Position numbers and translations under genes: made by a program. From Gigaspora margarita (lineage: Eukaryota; Glomeromycota; Glomeromycetes; Diversisporales; Gigasporaceae): a stretch of DNA of 64,000 nt. The stretch lies in contig WTPW01000149.1 in assembly GCA_009809945.1 (NCBI GenBank), positions 556,110 through 620,109 on the forward strand. Direction: 5' to 3'. The notes beneath the pieces were generated by a model that saw only the letters and a program-made list of their open reading frames with translations, ran no database searches and was not told the DNA's origin. Each line of letters begins with the position of its first letter. The stretch's first letter is position 1. Positions 46,630 to 57,714 of this stretch are shown here, in pieces.

Positions 46630-46749
46630 TATTGTTGAGTTTTAAATAACAACCACATAAAAAGAAAGTAAAATTAATTATAAAATCAATCATATTAAAG
46701 CTCCTTTCTCTTAAATGTGCAAAGCAACTCCGTTAATATCAACATGGCT

Positions 46750-48877
46750 TTATGTTTTATTCATATCTACCATAAGTTTCTTATGAGCTTTTAATGCCTC
46801 TACATCATTTGGGCAAATTTCTAATGACTTGGCGAAATCCGCAAGTGCTTCTTTATATTTTCCCATCATATGATAAGTTTTTCCTTGGTGTACTAAAGCA
46901 AACACGTCATTGGGCAACATTTCTAACGAATTGGTTAAATCTTTAAGTGCTTCCTCATATCTGCCCATCGTGTGATAAGTTCTTCCTCGCTTTATTAATA
47001 CCCATGAACAATTTCGTTCAAATACTAAAAATTTATTTAATTTATTTAAATCCGCATGTGCTTCTTTATGCCTGCCAATGGATCGATAAGTTAATCCTCG
47101 AATTCCCAATGCAATTATTTCTGAATCAATATAAATTTTTAACGCACTAGCTAAGTCTGCAAATGCTTCTTCATATTTCCCCATAATTCGATAAATTTCT
47201 CCTCGAAACACAAAACCAATTAAATCTTGTTTAATTTCTAATAATTTAGTAACGGCTGCAAGTGCTTTATTATACTGACCCATTAAAAAATAAGCGAGAA
47301 ATTGATCAGATAACGTAGCTTCAGTATTTTCGTCACATTGTAATAGTTCATTTAATTTATTTAAATCTAAAAGCGCTTCATTATTTCTACCCATTGAGCG
47401 ATAAATTAATTCTCTAACTGCTAACGAAGCCATATTATTTGGTCTGGCTTTTAATACCCTAGTTAGATCAGCTAGTGCTTCTTTATATTTCCCAATTATA
47501 CGATAAATTTCTCCTTGAATCACCAAATCATCAAAATCATTTGGATCAATTTCATAGTTTAATAAAATCTGCAAGTGCCTCTTTATATCGACCCATTAAA
47601 AAATAAATATATCCACATACACCAAGCATATCTGGCTTAATTTCTAGTTCATTATTTAATACATCAATGCATCCTCATATTTGCCCATCATGAAGTATGT
47701 TTCTCCTCGAATTTCTAATATGGGTATAATATCCATCCTAGATACATTATTTTGTCCAATTTCTAACACTTTATTTAAATCTTCAAGTGCTTCATTATAT
47801 CTTTTCATTTTAAAATGATATTTTGCTTGTTTTCTTAATTCATATGTATTATTTAGTTCAATTTCATTTTCATTATTATCAATATTTATGATTAATGATT
47901 GATCAAACCGTGAAGGCAGTGAGGTTGATGAAGGATTACGAGGAGGTAAAATTTCAGAGGTGATAGTTTGATTTGGCATCATAAATTTCATTTCAATATC
48001 TTCCCATATAATTGGGTCAAGAATTTTTTGATAAGGACGAACTTTTTTGAATATATCTTGGCCAGAAATTTGGAAATAACGAATTAAAGGAAGACAATTC
48101 TGAAGTGTATTCTTCATAATTAAGAAATCTGCATCAGACCATTGTTTAGGATTAGATGATAAAGAAGTGTTCTGTGCAATTCCCCATCTTATGACATAAT
48201 CCCAAATTAATCCTTCGTCCATTTGTAAATTATCAAGCTTTAATATATTGACTAGGATATTTTCTGAAAGTGTATCAAATTCATCAGAATCAAAGACTAT
48301 ATTTGGATATTTTGCAATAATATTGGTGCAGAAGTGTTGTAAAGCATCAAAATTGTTATTTTTAAAGCTAGCTTGGTAAACACGAGAAAAGTTTAAACGT
48401 AACCAAGAAGCATTATTTTCGATTAAAAGGGATTGAATATGCTTAACTAATTCTTTAAGACCAAACTCGTTAGAACCGATTAAAAATCAAAGATAACAGA
48501 AACGTCAACCTTCTCTAATGAAATAGTACCATCATAAATATACCTGCATATTAAATTTGATTTAAAAATTTTCAATTAGGTAATCAACTTTAATTTTTGT
48601 AATTATTATTTTTTATTATTATATTACTTACTTAATTATGATATCAAACACTTTAATAGAAATATCTATATCTTTAATTGTTTTCATGCCATTGTTGTAA
48701 TTGAGAGCATTTAATTATCTTTAAAGTATAAGCATCGAGAATTTAGAATGACAGAATGTGCTTTAAAACTTGGTTATTCGGTGCTTGACCAACTTCAATA
48801 ACGACATTATATTCGTCGCCATTTATGATAAGCTCACTTAAATTGTTTGAAAGTTTATCAAAAAATTTGGTATTCAT
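46750..48877 (-). pseudogene. BTB–BACK–TPR pseudogene P5
   Basis: The start at 48877 (ATGAATACC) is preserved, but exon 1 has two one-base losses: in the AATTTATC run near 48718 and in the A-run near 48765. Exon 2 loses one base near 48486. From about 48480 the BACK region and first TPR units are open to 47656, where a deletion in the GKYEDA unit runs into a stop. After another small lesion at about 47560, a 274-residue frame (46750–47574) carries the remaining TPR units and ends MVDMNKT. The frameshifts in homopolymers may be sequencing errors; the deletion at about 47656 is less easily explained that way. Confidence 0.8.
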
Positions 48878-48993
48878 TTAGCTGGTGTTTTTTTTTAATT
48901 TTCATTGCATTATTTTTATGTGCTGTTCGTAATACAAAATATCCAAATTTAAAAAGAAATTGCTGATCATTTGATCATGAAGTATTCATACAT
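48878..48993 (-). other. Conserved 5' flank of P5
   Basis: Matches the flanks of the other copies (TTTATGTGCTRTTCGTAA, GATCATGAAGTATTCATAC) and is cut at ATACAT by the 4.46-kb insertion. The flank resumes at 53449. Confidence 0.7.
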
Positions 48994-49292
48994 TATTATT
49001 GCTCGTCTCGTCGTGTGCCCCTTCCTCGCACACAACAGTCGTGACCAACCTTCATAGCTACGGTCACGTTCTTTTATGCAAACGACATCATACAATATGG
49101 GATGGGGTCGCGGAACAAGCCGCAGGACGTCACGTGAGCAGATCTTTTCGAGGATAGTACTTTGACCTCTTTGTTTGTTTCTCTTATTTTCGCGACAAGT
49201 CCAGTGACCCTGTAGTCCCCTTCTGCACAATCCCTCTCTTCTTCCTCTTCTTTCTTCTTTTTTCTTTTCCTTTTGGGCGTGGTGGGGGTGGT

Positions 49293-49450
49293 AGCTAGAC
49301 ACAATGTCGAGCAGAAAATTCAAAGAACAAAGAGATCGATGCAGATCATCAGGTTACCTAAAATACCAATTCATCAGTGATCTGCTGTCACACAGAAAGT
49401 CCAGTGACTCGCAATAATGTACCGCCTTGTGACTTCGTTCACAAGCGGAT
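49293..49450 (+). repeat. Terminal block B, copy 1
   Basis: 158 bp, nearly identical to 53293–53450 (exactly 4,000 bp apart) and present inverted at 62891–63120. Landmarks: ACACAATGTC, ATCGATGCAGATCATCAGG, CAGTGATCTGCTGTCA, and a terminal hairpin CTTGTGACTTCGTTCACAAG. Confidence 0.85.
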
Positions 49451-49947
49451 CATTATTATTGCTTATCTCGTCGTGTGCCCCTTCCTCGCACACAACAGTC
49501 ATGACCAACCTTCATAACTACGGTCACGTCCTTTTATGCAAACGACGTCATACAATATGGGACTGTTGACGAGGATCGTGCAATCTTGTGATATATGAAC
49601 GACAATCCTGCCCATACACAACAGTTCTAGAAACATAATCATACCTACTCCATAACATCATCTCACGTGACATCCTATAAACATCCTTAACTCTTCTTAC
49701 AATGCCTGTTTCAGTATACCATATAGGTTGCCATTACTTATGAGCGGTGTGGGGTGTACACACCCGCTTCAATCTATATATCCTTTTTCTTAACCATAAT
49801 TTGACGCGGTTGGGGTGTTCAACCCGCCTTACTCATACCACACAAGAACATATGCATTAGTATGTTGTTTATCTCTACACGAATATGCACGTTAATTTTC
49901 TTCTTTATTCTTTTTTTCTCTCTTTTTTTTTTTTTTTTTTTCCTTTT

Positions 49948-50050
49948 NNNNNNNNNNNNNNNNNNNNNNNNNNNNNNNNNNNNNNNNNNNNNNNNNNNNN
50001 NNNNNNNNNNNNNNNNNNNNNNNNNNNNNNNNNNNNNNNNNNNNNNNNNN
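49948..50050. other. Assembly gap (103 N)
   Basis: The sequence just left of the gap (from 49879, ACGAATATGCACGTTAATTT and on through a CT-rich run) is repeated base for base starting directly after it at 50051. The gap probably joins overlapping contig ends, so the true gap size may be zero or negative, or it spans a tandem repeat. Confidence 0.85.
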
Positions 50051-50179
50051 ACGAATATGCACGTTAATTTTCTTCTTTATTCTTTTTTTCTCTCTTTTTT
50101 TTTTTTTTTTGTACCTGTTCAGTGTACTAACCGTAATTTTTGGTGGTGCGGGTGTTCGCACCCACCTCGCTTATACCAC

Positions 50180-50741
50180 TAGAGGTCTGATCCGATGAAT
50201 GTTTTATTCAAATATTCACTGAAATTTTGAATATTTGAATATATAAAATTTTCACCAAATGAATATTCGAATATTTAAAATTTTCACTAAATATATTCAT
50301 TAAATATTCACTGAATATATATATATTAAAAGTAGCAAATTTTGATATTAATTATCAAATATGATTGGCTAATATTTGTATAATAAATTCTAATTAGTTA
50401 AAAAATTTATATAACTAATTTTTAATACCAAATTTTTAAATATATATAAACTTTAAAATATTATAACTTTTATAATTATAAATTAAATAAATATCTACTT
50501 TAACAAAATTGTGGCTTTGGATTAAGATGACAAATTTCTTGAAGAGAATTTTTTAAAATTATTTTTTTTTGAATTATGCTACTTTATTTTTTTTATATTT
50601 AGTACTATATATTTAATATTCAATGAATATTCAGTGAATATTCATTGAATATTTTCAAAATTTTTGAAAGAATATTTGATATTAAAAAGATTGACCAAAT
50701 GAATATCCGAATACAAAATTATTCACCGGATAAGACCTCTA
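50180..50741. mobile_element. hAT-like MITE of ATTCGAATATT repeats
   Basis: 562 bp nested in the 4.46-kb insertion. Flanks TATACCAC and CATACCAC (50172–50179 and 50742–50749) agree at 7 of 8. Ends: TAGAGGTCTGATCCGATGAA and, from the right, TAGAGGTCTTATCCGGTGAA. The subterminal parts are dense in GAATATTC palindromes. No coding sequence. Confidence 0.75.
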
Positions 50742-50829
50742 CATACCACACACAAACATATGCGTCTGTATGCCTCGTTCATACCTCTACACGAACCTAC
50801 GCGTTCATTTTTTTTTACAATACCTATTA

Positions 50830-51070
50830 CCTATACTATACCATTACTTAGGAGCAGTGTGGGTGTACACAGCCGTTTCTTTTTTTTTTTCATACCTACT
50901 TCGTATACTATACCATTACTTCAGAGCAGTGTGGGGTGTACACACCCGCTTCAATCTGTGCATACACGTGACATAGCGCGTTCGTTTTTTTTTTTTTCAT
51001 ACCCATGCACCACTACCTTCAGTCTCAATTTGAGAGCGGTGTGGGGTGTACACACCCACCTCATGTACAC
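50830..51070 (+). repeat. Degenerate tandem repeat, GTGTGGGGTGTACACACCC unit
   Basis: Three units here (near 50852, 50935 and 51030) plus one at about 49745. Each has an AGCRGTGTGGGGTGTACACA core, followed by CCGCTTCA-like sequence and a long T run. The unit contains the small inverted repeat GGGTGT/ACACCC. The interrupted 132-residue frame through it is incidental. Confidence 0.65.
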
Positions 51071-51239
51071 ACACGAACATACACGTCCGTATATCCATTT
51101 CTACTCCTACATGATCATGCAGTTTTTTTTTTTTCCATTCTGGTCCTTACTCTGGTGATTCGAACACCATAATATCGGCCACTTGTATAAACGGTCTACC
51201 CATTTATCTTCCAGCGCTACGTACGGCATAACACTCTTA

Positions 51240-53100
51240 ATTTCTTCTTTGATTTATGCCAGATGATGACGAAAGTCCTAAATCCATATTGTATACCCTT
51301 GGATTTCTGCATCCGATACCACAATATGTTTTCAACTCTTCAGCCAATTTCTGATTATGTTGTGAGTCACCTTTCCCTATTTTGATAATTGGCTTGTCAT
51401 CTATCCTTTTGGTCTCTAACCCTATTTCGATCACAGTCACCAACTTCAGCAGAATTTTGGTAACAAACAAAATGCCTTGTGTCCATCCTTCTCAACTCCA
51501 ATTCCATTTCGGTAACGGACACCAACAGCCTTATTCCCAACATTACCTATATTTGCTGATTTTGATCGTAAATGGGTGCTTTATGTTTTTTCTTTTCAAC
51601 TCCAATTTCCTTTTTCCTACATCACCACTAGTATTTTACCAGGATCAGAGAGGCCATCTGCCCTTGCTTTCCCTCCCTCTGGTCCCAGAAGTATATTGCG
51701 AATATCGAATTTCCAGCATCACCGTACTAGCAGATTTTTGGTAATAAACCAAAGCCTCGTATCCTTCTTCTTCCGCTTCAATTCTATTGAAACAGATACC
51801 AATAGCTTCATTTCCAACAGAAGTATCCATATTTGCAAATCTTTATTTGCAAATGAATACCTTGTTACAATGTTTAACATCATACGTTCCATCCGTATTA
51901 TCCATTATTATTGTAACATTCTTGCAAATCCCATCTGCTAATGCCTTTTACTTCATTTTACCATGATCTAGCAAGGTCAACTAGTGCTCTTACGAAATGC
52001 ACCTGGTATGCTTTTCCTCCACCTAGTCCCAGAAAATCATTATAACGATCCTGCATATCAGCAGATTTCTGGACTAAAACAAACGTCTTGTGTCCTTTTT
52101 TTTTTTTTTTCCAATTCCAATATGTAACAGACACCAATGGCTTTCGCTTCAATAGCATTACCCGTATTTGCAGATTTCGATCATAAATGAACGCTTTATG
52201 CACCTCCTTTTCAATTCCAATTTTCTTTACATCACAATGTCCACATCATACCTTCCATCAGTATTTCCTATCATTATTGTAGCATTTTGCAACATACATC
52301 TGCTAATGCTCTTTTTTTTTTTCCTACTTCGCCACAAGACTATTTTACACCAAGATTCAGAAGGTCGGCACACTATTCCTTTTCCTCCTTCTGGTCCCAG
52401 AAAATTTTACTATTCCTTTTCCTCCTTCTGGTTCCAGAAAATTTTCGCAAAGATCAAAATTTTTAGCATTACACATATCTGCAGATTCTTGGTACTAAAC
52501 AAATACCCTGTGTCCTTCTTTTTCAATTTCAATCTCATTATGAAAACAGACACCACTAGCATTTATTTCAACAGCTACCACCCAATATCTGCCGGTTTGA
52601 TCATAAATGAATGCTATATGTTTCTCCTTTTCAACTTCAACTTCCTTTACATTATAATATCCAACATCCTATGCTTCGTCAGTATTTCCTATCATTATTT
52701 GCACGTTCTTGCAACATGCATCTAGTAATGCTTCTTTTTACTTCGCCACAAGACTATTTTTACTGAGACCCAGAGAGATCTGCCTAGTGTTCTTTCCCTC
52801 TCTCTGATCCCAGAAAATTATCGTGAAGATATCAAAATTTCTAGCATTGCATATAATTGCAGATTTCTGGTAACGAATAAAAGCTTTGTGTCCTTCTTTT
52901 TCAACTCCAATTTCATTATGATAAGAGACACCAACAGCCTTTATCTCAACAGCATTACCCATATCTGCAAATTTGAGCACAAATGAATGCTTTATGCTCA
53001 TCCCTTTTCCAACTCCAATTTCCTTTACTTTGTCAGAATTTCTGCAAAATACATCTTCGCCGAGATCTATAGGGGTCAATCTAGTGTTCTTGAACATGCA
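51240..53100 (-). pseudogene. Decayed Sel1-like repeat gene fragment
   Basis: On the minus strand several short frames translate to Sel1-like repeat pieces. Examples are GVSYHNEIGVEKEGHKAF (52879–52932) followed by IRYQKSA, GHKTFVLVQKSADM (about 52050–52100), and EALVYYQKSA (about 51740). The consensus AxxxYQKSADMGNAxxIxxVGxCYHNGIGVEKxxHKAF is the Sel1 unit style of Glomeromycotina proteins, where such repeats often follow a kinase domain. Stops and frameshifts separate the units, and no start or kinase part is seen. It lies wholly inside the 4.46-kb insertion, so it may be captured host sequence. Confidence 0.6.
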
Positions 53101-53292
53101 TCGGCCCTTACTTTTCCTCCTTCCGGTCCCAGAAAATTTTCGTGAAGATCAAAATTTTTTTTTTTTTTTTTTGGAGTCGTCCAAACGATAAAACAGCTTT
53201 CGTTTGGTAATACAATATTGAAAAATTTTCTGAAGACTTGAAAATTCTCCTTCTTTCTTGCTAAATCAAAATCTGGCTTGTTCTTGCGACGG

Positions 53293-53450
53293 AGCTGGAC
53301 ACAATGTCAAGCAGAAAATTCAAAGAACAAAGAGATCGATGCAGATCATCAGGTTACCTAAAATACCAATTTATCAGTGATCTGCTGTCATACAGAAAGT
53401 CTGGTGACTCACAATAATGTACCGCCTTGTGACTTCGTTCACAAGCGGAT
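53293..53450 (+). repeat. Terminal block B, copy 2
   Basis: Right end of the 4.46-kb insertion; about 95% identical by eye to block B copy 1. Its left extension (TTCTTGCGACGGAGCTGG, GAAAATTCTCCTTC) matches the inverted fragment at 62891–63120 further than copy 1 does. Confidence 0.85.
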
Positions 53451-53454
53451 ACAT

Positions 53455-54611
53455 ATCAATACTAAAAAAAATCACTGCAGGTCACTCGGGTCAACCGACG
53501 GGTCAATAAAAAAAAAGGAAGGTAAATAATATAAAAAAAAGGCAGTAAAGGCAATGAGCCGAGTTTTTTATCAATCGCATAAAAATCCTTACTACATAAA
53601 ATTCCGTTCACAGGTAGCGTGAGGGTGACCATCAGCTTACCCGGTACAGTGGGACAGTGAAAATACACTACGCACTAATAATTGAAATTCACGTGTTTTA
53701 AAAAATCCTGACAACCCAAAATGTTGTCCACTACACTCATAGAAAGACTTTGTCTAATTAGCTGGTGCAAAATAATAGCCGGGTAACTGATTTATGCAGT
53801 ATAAAGTACTTTGAAAATGTAACATTTCACTAACAAAAGATCACTGTAAAAGTCATTTCTAGTTTTGAAAGAACATCTATATTCAATGTGCAAAATAATA
53901 GCAAATAATCAGCGACCTTAAGAAATTCACTTAGAAGTGAAGATTGGATTATTTATAAATTTCGTTTCTTTGTAAATTTGTTTGATTTGACTGAAAGTCA
54001 ATCAAAACGTAACATAGTGATTATTTTTCAAAAACAGTTACACATAGTGATAAAAAAATTAGAGCATGTCTAATTGTAACGTAGTGTGCTATCAATAATA
54101 ATACGAATATTTTTTAATTATTATAAATATTTACTGTAAGCAACATGTTACGATTAGACATGGCCGAATTTTCTATCATTTTTGCATAACAATTTTTGGG
54201 AAATAATCAACCTCACTATGTTTCGTTTTGATTGATGCTGCCCTTGAAACCGAATTAATATAAAATAATCTAATTTCAATTAAATATCGAATTAATCAGC
54301 TTTGATCTCTAATCAGAAATACTATAATTTTATAAAAAATCGTAATTACATTTTCTATTATACGCATAATTTAACTTATACGCTTGATATAAAGGTAAGT
54401 ATTTCTGAACATGCCTTCAAAATATGCAGTTTATTAATCGATAAAAACAGTATTAACTGACGACAATTCTAATGAATCAAATATAGAAATAACAAAAAAT
54501 TATTGCCGATCTTAAATCACAACCATATAAAAGGGAAAGTAAAATTAATTATAAGGTTAAAGCTCCTTTTCCCTTAAATGTACAAAACAACTCATTTAAT
54601 ATAAACATGTT
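53455..54611. repeat. Conserved spacer P6–P5
   Basis: The P5 5' flank resumes (AATACTAAAAAAAATCAC, GGGTCAACCGACGGGTCAAT), followed by the family spacer blocks up to the 3' end of P6. It contains the spacer MITE at about 53998–54243 (CAATCAAAACGTAACATAG … CTATGTTTCGTTTTGATTG). No gene; the 68-residue minus frame at 53462–53668 is incidental. Confidence 0.7.
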
Positions 54612-56759
54612 TTACGTTTTGTTCATATCTACCATAAGTTTCTTATGAGCTTTTAATGCTTCTACATCATTTGGGCAAATTTTTAATGACTTGGCGAAAT
54701 CCACAAGTGCTTCTTTATATTTTTCCATCATACGATAAGTTTCTCCTCGGTGTACTAAAGCAAACAACGTTATTGGGCAAAATTTCTAATGAATTGGTTA
54801 AATCTTCAAGCACTTTCTCATATCTACCCATCATATAATAAGTTTTTCCTCATTTATTAATACCCGTGAACAATTAAGTTCAAGTTCTAAACATTTATTT
54901 AAATCCGCATGTGCTTCTTTATGCCTGCCCATGGAACAATAAGTTAATCCTCAAATTCCCAATACAAATATTTATGACCCAATATCAACTTTTTGGCGCA
55001 CTAGTTAAGTCTAGAAGCGCTTCTTCATATTTTCCCATTATATGACAAATTTCTGATGAATCTTGCTTAATTTCTAATGATTTAATAATGGTTGCAAGTG
55101 CTTCATTATATTGGCCCATTAAATAATAAGTGAACGATTGATCAAATAATTTATCAGCATTATTTTGGTCACATTTTAATAGTTCATTTAATTTATTTAA
55201 ATCCAAAAGCACTTCATTATGTCTGCCCATTGGGCGATAAAGTTAATTCACTAATTGTTAAGATAGCTAGCTCATTTGGTTTACCTTCTAATGCCTTAGT
55301 TAGATCGGCTAGTGCTTCTTGATATCTCCTCTCATTATATGATAAACTTCTCCTTGGAACATCAAACCATCAAAATTATTTGGCTTAACTTCTAATAATT
55401 TAATAAAATCTGTAAGTGCTTCTTTATATCGACCAATTAAAAATAAATAAATCTTCGAATAGCAAGCATTTCCGGCTTAAATTCTAATTCTTTATTTAAT
55501 TGATCAAAATCTGAAAGTGCACCCTCATATTTACCCGTCATGAAATATGTTTCTCCTCGAATTTCTAATAAGGATAAAGTATCTATCATAGATATGTTAT
55601 TTTGTCTGAATTTCTAATAAGGATAAAGTATCTATATAGATACGTTATTTTGTCCAAGTTTTAACGCTTTATTTAAATCTTCAAGTGCTTCATTATATCT
55701 TTTCATTTTAAAATGATATGTTGCTCGTTTTCTTAATTCATATATATTATTTAGTTTATCAGTAATTAGAATTAATGATTGATCAGACCGTGAAGTCAGT
55801 GAAGTTGATGAAGGATTACGAGGAGGTAAAATTTCAGAGGTGATAGTTTGATTTGGCATCATAAATTTCATTTCAATATCTTCCCATATAATTTGGATCA
55901 AGAATTTTTTGATAAGGACGAACTTTTTTGAACATATCTTGGCCAGAAATTTGGAAATAACAAATTAAAAGAAGACAATTTTGAAGTGTATTATTCATAA
56001 TTAAGAAATCTGCATCAGACCATTGTTTAGGGTTAGATGATAAAGAAGTGTTCTGTGCAATTCTCCATCTTATGACATAAACCCAAATTAATCCTTCCTC
56101 CATTTGTAAATTATCAAGCTTTAAGATATTTACTAGGATATTTTCTGAAAGTGTGTCAAATTCATCAGAATCAAAAACTATATTTGGATACTTTGCAATA
56201 ATATTGGTGCAGAAGTGTTGAAACATCAAAAGTATTATTTTTAAAGCTAGCTTGGTAAACACGAGAAAAGTTTAAACGTAACCAAGAAGCATTAATTTCA
56301 ATTAAAAGTGATTGAATATGCTTAACTAATTCTTCAAGACAAAACTCATTAGAACTGATTACAAGATCAAAGATAATAGAAACGTCAACCTTCTCTAATG
56401 AAATAGTACCATCGTAAATATACCTGCACGTTAAATTTGATTTAAAAAACTTTGCAATTAGGTAATCAACTTTAATTGTTTGCAATTATTTTTTTTTATT
56501 ATTATATTACTTACTTAATTATGATGACAAACACTTTAATAGAAATATCTATATCTTTAACTGTCTTCATGCCGTTTTGTAATCGATAGCATTTAATTTA
56601 TCTTTAAAGTATAAGCATCGAGAATTTAGAATGACAGAATGTGCTTTAAAAACTTGTTATTCGGTGCTTGACCAACTTCAATAACAACATTATATTCGTC
56701 ACCATTTATGAGAAGCTCACTTAAATTGTTTGAAAACTTTTCAAAAATTTGGTATTCAT
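54612..56759 (-). pseudogene. BTB–BACK–TPR pseudogene P6
   Basis: All domains are recognisable, but the frame is broken repeatedly. There is a one-base loss near the start codon (TTTGG run, 56745) and another in exon 1 (near 56575). There is a short deletion near 56220 at the ALQHFC segment and a one-base gain near 55890 (DPIIWED region). A 50-bp tandem duplication at about 55557–55655 repeats the EIRGE-linked linker. Many lesions follow in the TPR region. The longest open pieces are 129 and 104 residues. W in IRW is intact here, unlike P1 and P3. Confidence 0.82.
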
Positions 56760-57714
56760 TTATCAACAGCGTTTTTTTTTTTATTAATTTTCATTGCATC
56801 ACTTTTATATGCTATTCGTAACACAAACACCCAAATTTACAAATTAAAAATAACGAAAAAATGTGTATTGTAAAAAACAAAGAAAAGAAAAGAAAGTAAA
56901 AAATAAAAAAATAACAATAATAAAGTCAATGAACCGAATTTTTTATTGATCACACAAAAATTCTTACCACATAAAATTCTGTTCACAGGTAGCATGAGAG
57001 TGACCATCAGCTTACCTACCCAGTGGGACCGTGAAAAATACACTACGTACATATGTACTTACTAATAATTGACACGTAACTTGAAATTCACGCGTTTTAA
57101 AAATTGTTAATGGCCTAAAATTTTGTCCTTGAAACCACCACTACTCTCATAGAGAGATAGAGGGACTTTTATCTTATTTGCTAGTGTAAAACAATTGACG
57201 GGGTAACTGATTTATGCAGTTTAAAGCACTTGAAAACGTAATATTTCACTAACAAAAAATCACTATAAAAGTCATTACTAGTTTTGAAAAAACATCTATA
57301 TTCAATGTGCAAAAATAATAACAAATAATCAGTGACCCTAAGAAATTCACTTAGAAGTGAAGATCGAATTATTTATAAATTTCGTTTCTTTGTAAATTCA
57401 TTTAATTTATTGGCAATGCTGAAACATCAAATTAATCAGCTTCGATATCTAACCAGAAATCTATAATACACATAATTTAACTTATACATTCAATCTTAAG
57501 GTAAGCATTTCTGAACACACCTTCAAAACATACATTTGATTAACTGATAAAAATGGTATTAACTAACAATCCTAATGAATCAAATACAGAAATAACAAAA
57601 AATTATTGATGAGTCTTAAATAACAACTATAAAAAGGGAAAGTAAAATTAATTATAAGGTTAAAGCTCCTTTTCCCTTAAATGTACAAAGCAACTCATTT
57701 AATATAACCATGTT
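56760..57714. repeat. Conserved spacer P7–P6
   Basis: Family spacer without the MITE found in the neighbouring spacers; the region around 57400–57430 has a small deletion there. Landmarks: GGTAGCATGAGAGTGACC, TTGAAACCACCACTACTCTC, CATAATTTAACTTATACA. No gene. Confidence 0.7.

Larger units (their letters stand above)
48994..53448. mobile_element. 4.46-kb insertion in the P5 upstream region
   Basis: Interrupts a flank that is continuous in P3, P4 and P7. ATACAT lies on both sides (48988–48993 and 53449–53454), a likely 6-bp target duplication. Two related 5'-end blocks (A: 48991–49102 and 49451–49562) and two 3'-end blocks (B: 49293–49450 and 53293–53450) are arranged A–B–A–…–B. That is a short copy (about 460 bp) head-to-tail with a long copy (about 4 kb). 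Both B blocks end with a hairpin, CTTGTGA-CTTCGT-TCACAAG, just before GCGGAT. A terminal hairpin and head-to-tail tandem copies are Helitron-like traits, but the expected TC start and CTRR end are not seen. No replicase or transposase frame was found. Confidence 0.65.

Noticed and set aside
49967..50161. Open frames crossing the N gap
   Set aside because: They contain translated N and only CT-rich low-complexity sequence.
48994..53448. An LTR retrotransposon with block B as LTR
   Set aside because: Blocks are 158 bp, there is no TG…CA end, primer-binding site, polypurine tract or gag/pol frame, and the A–B–A–B order fits tandem elements better.
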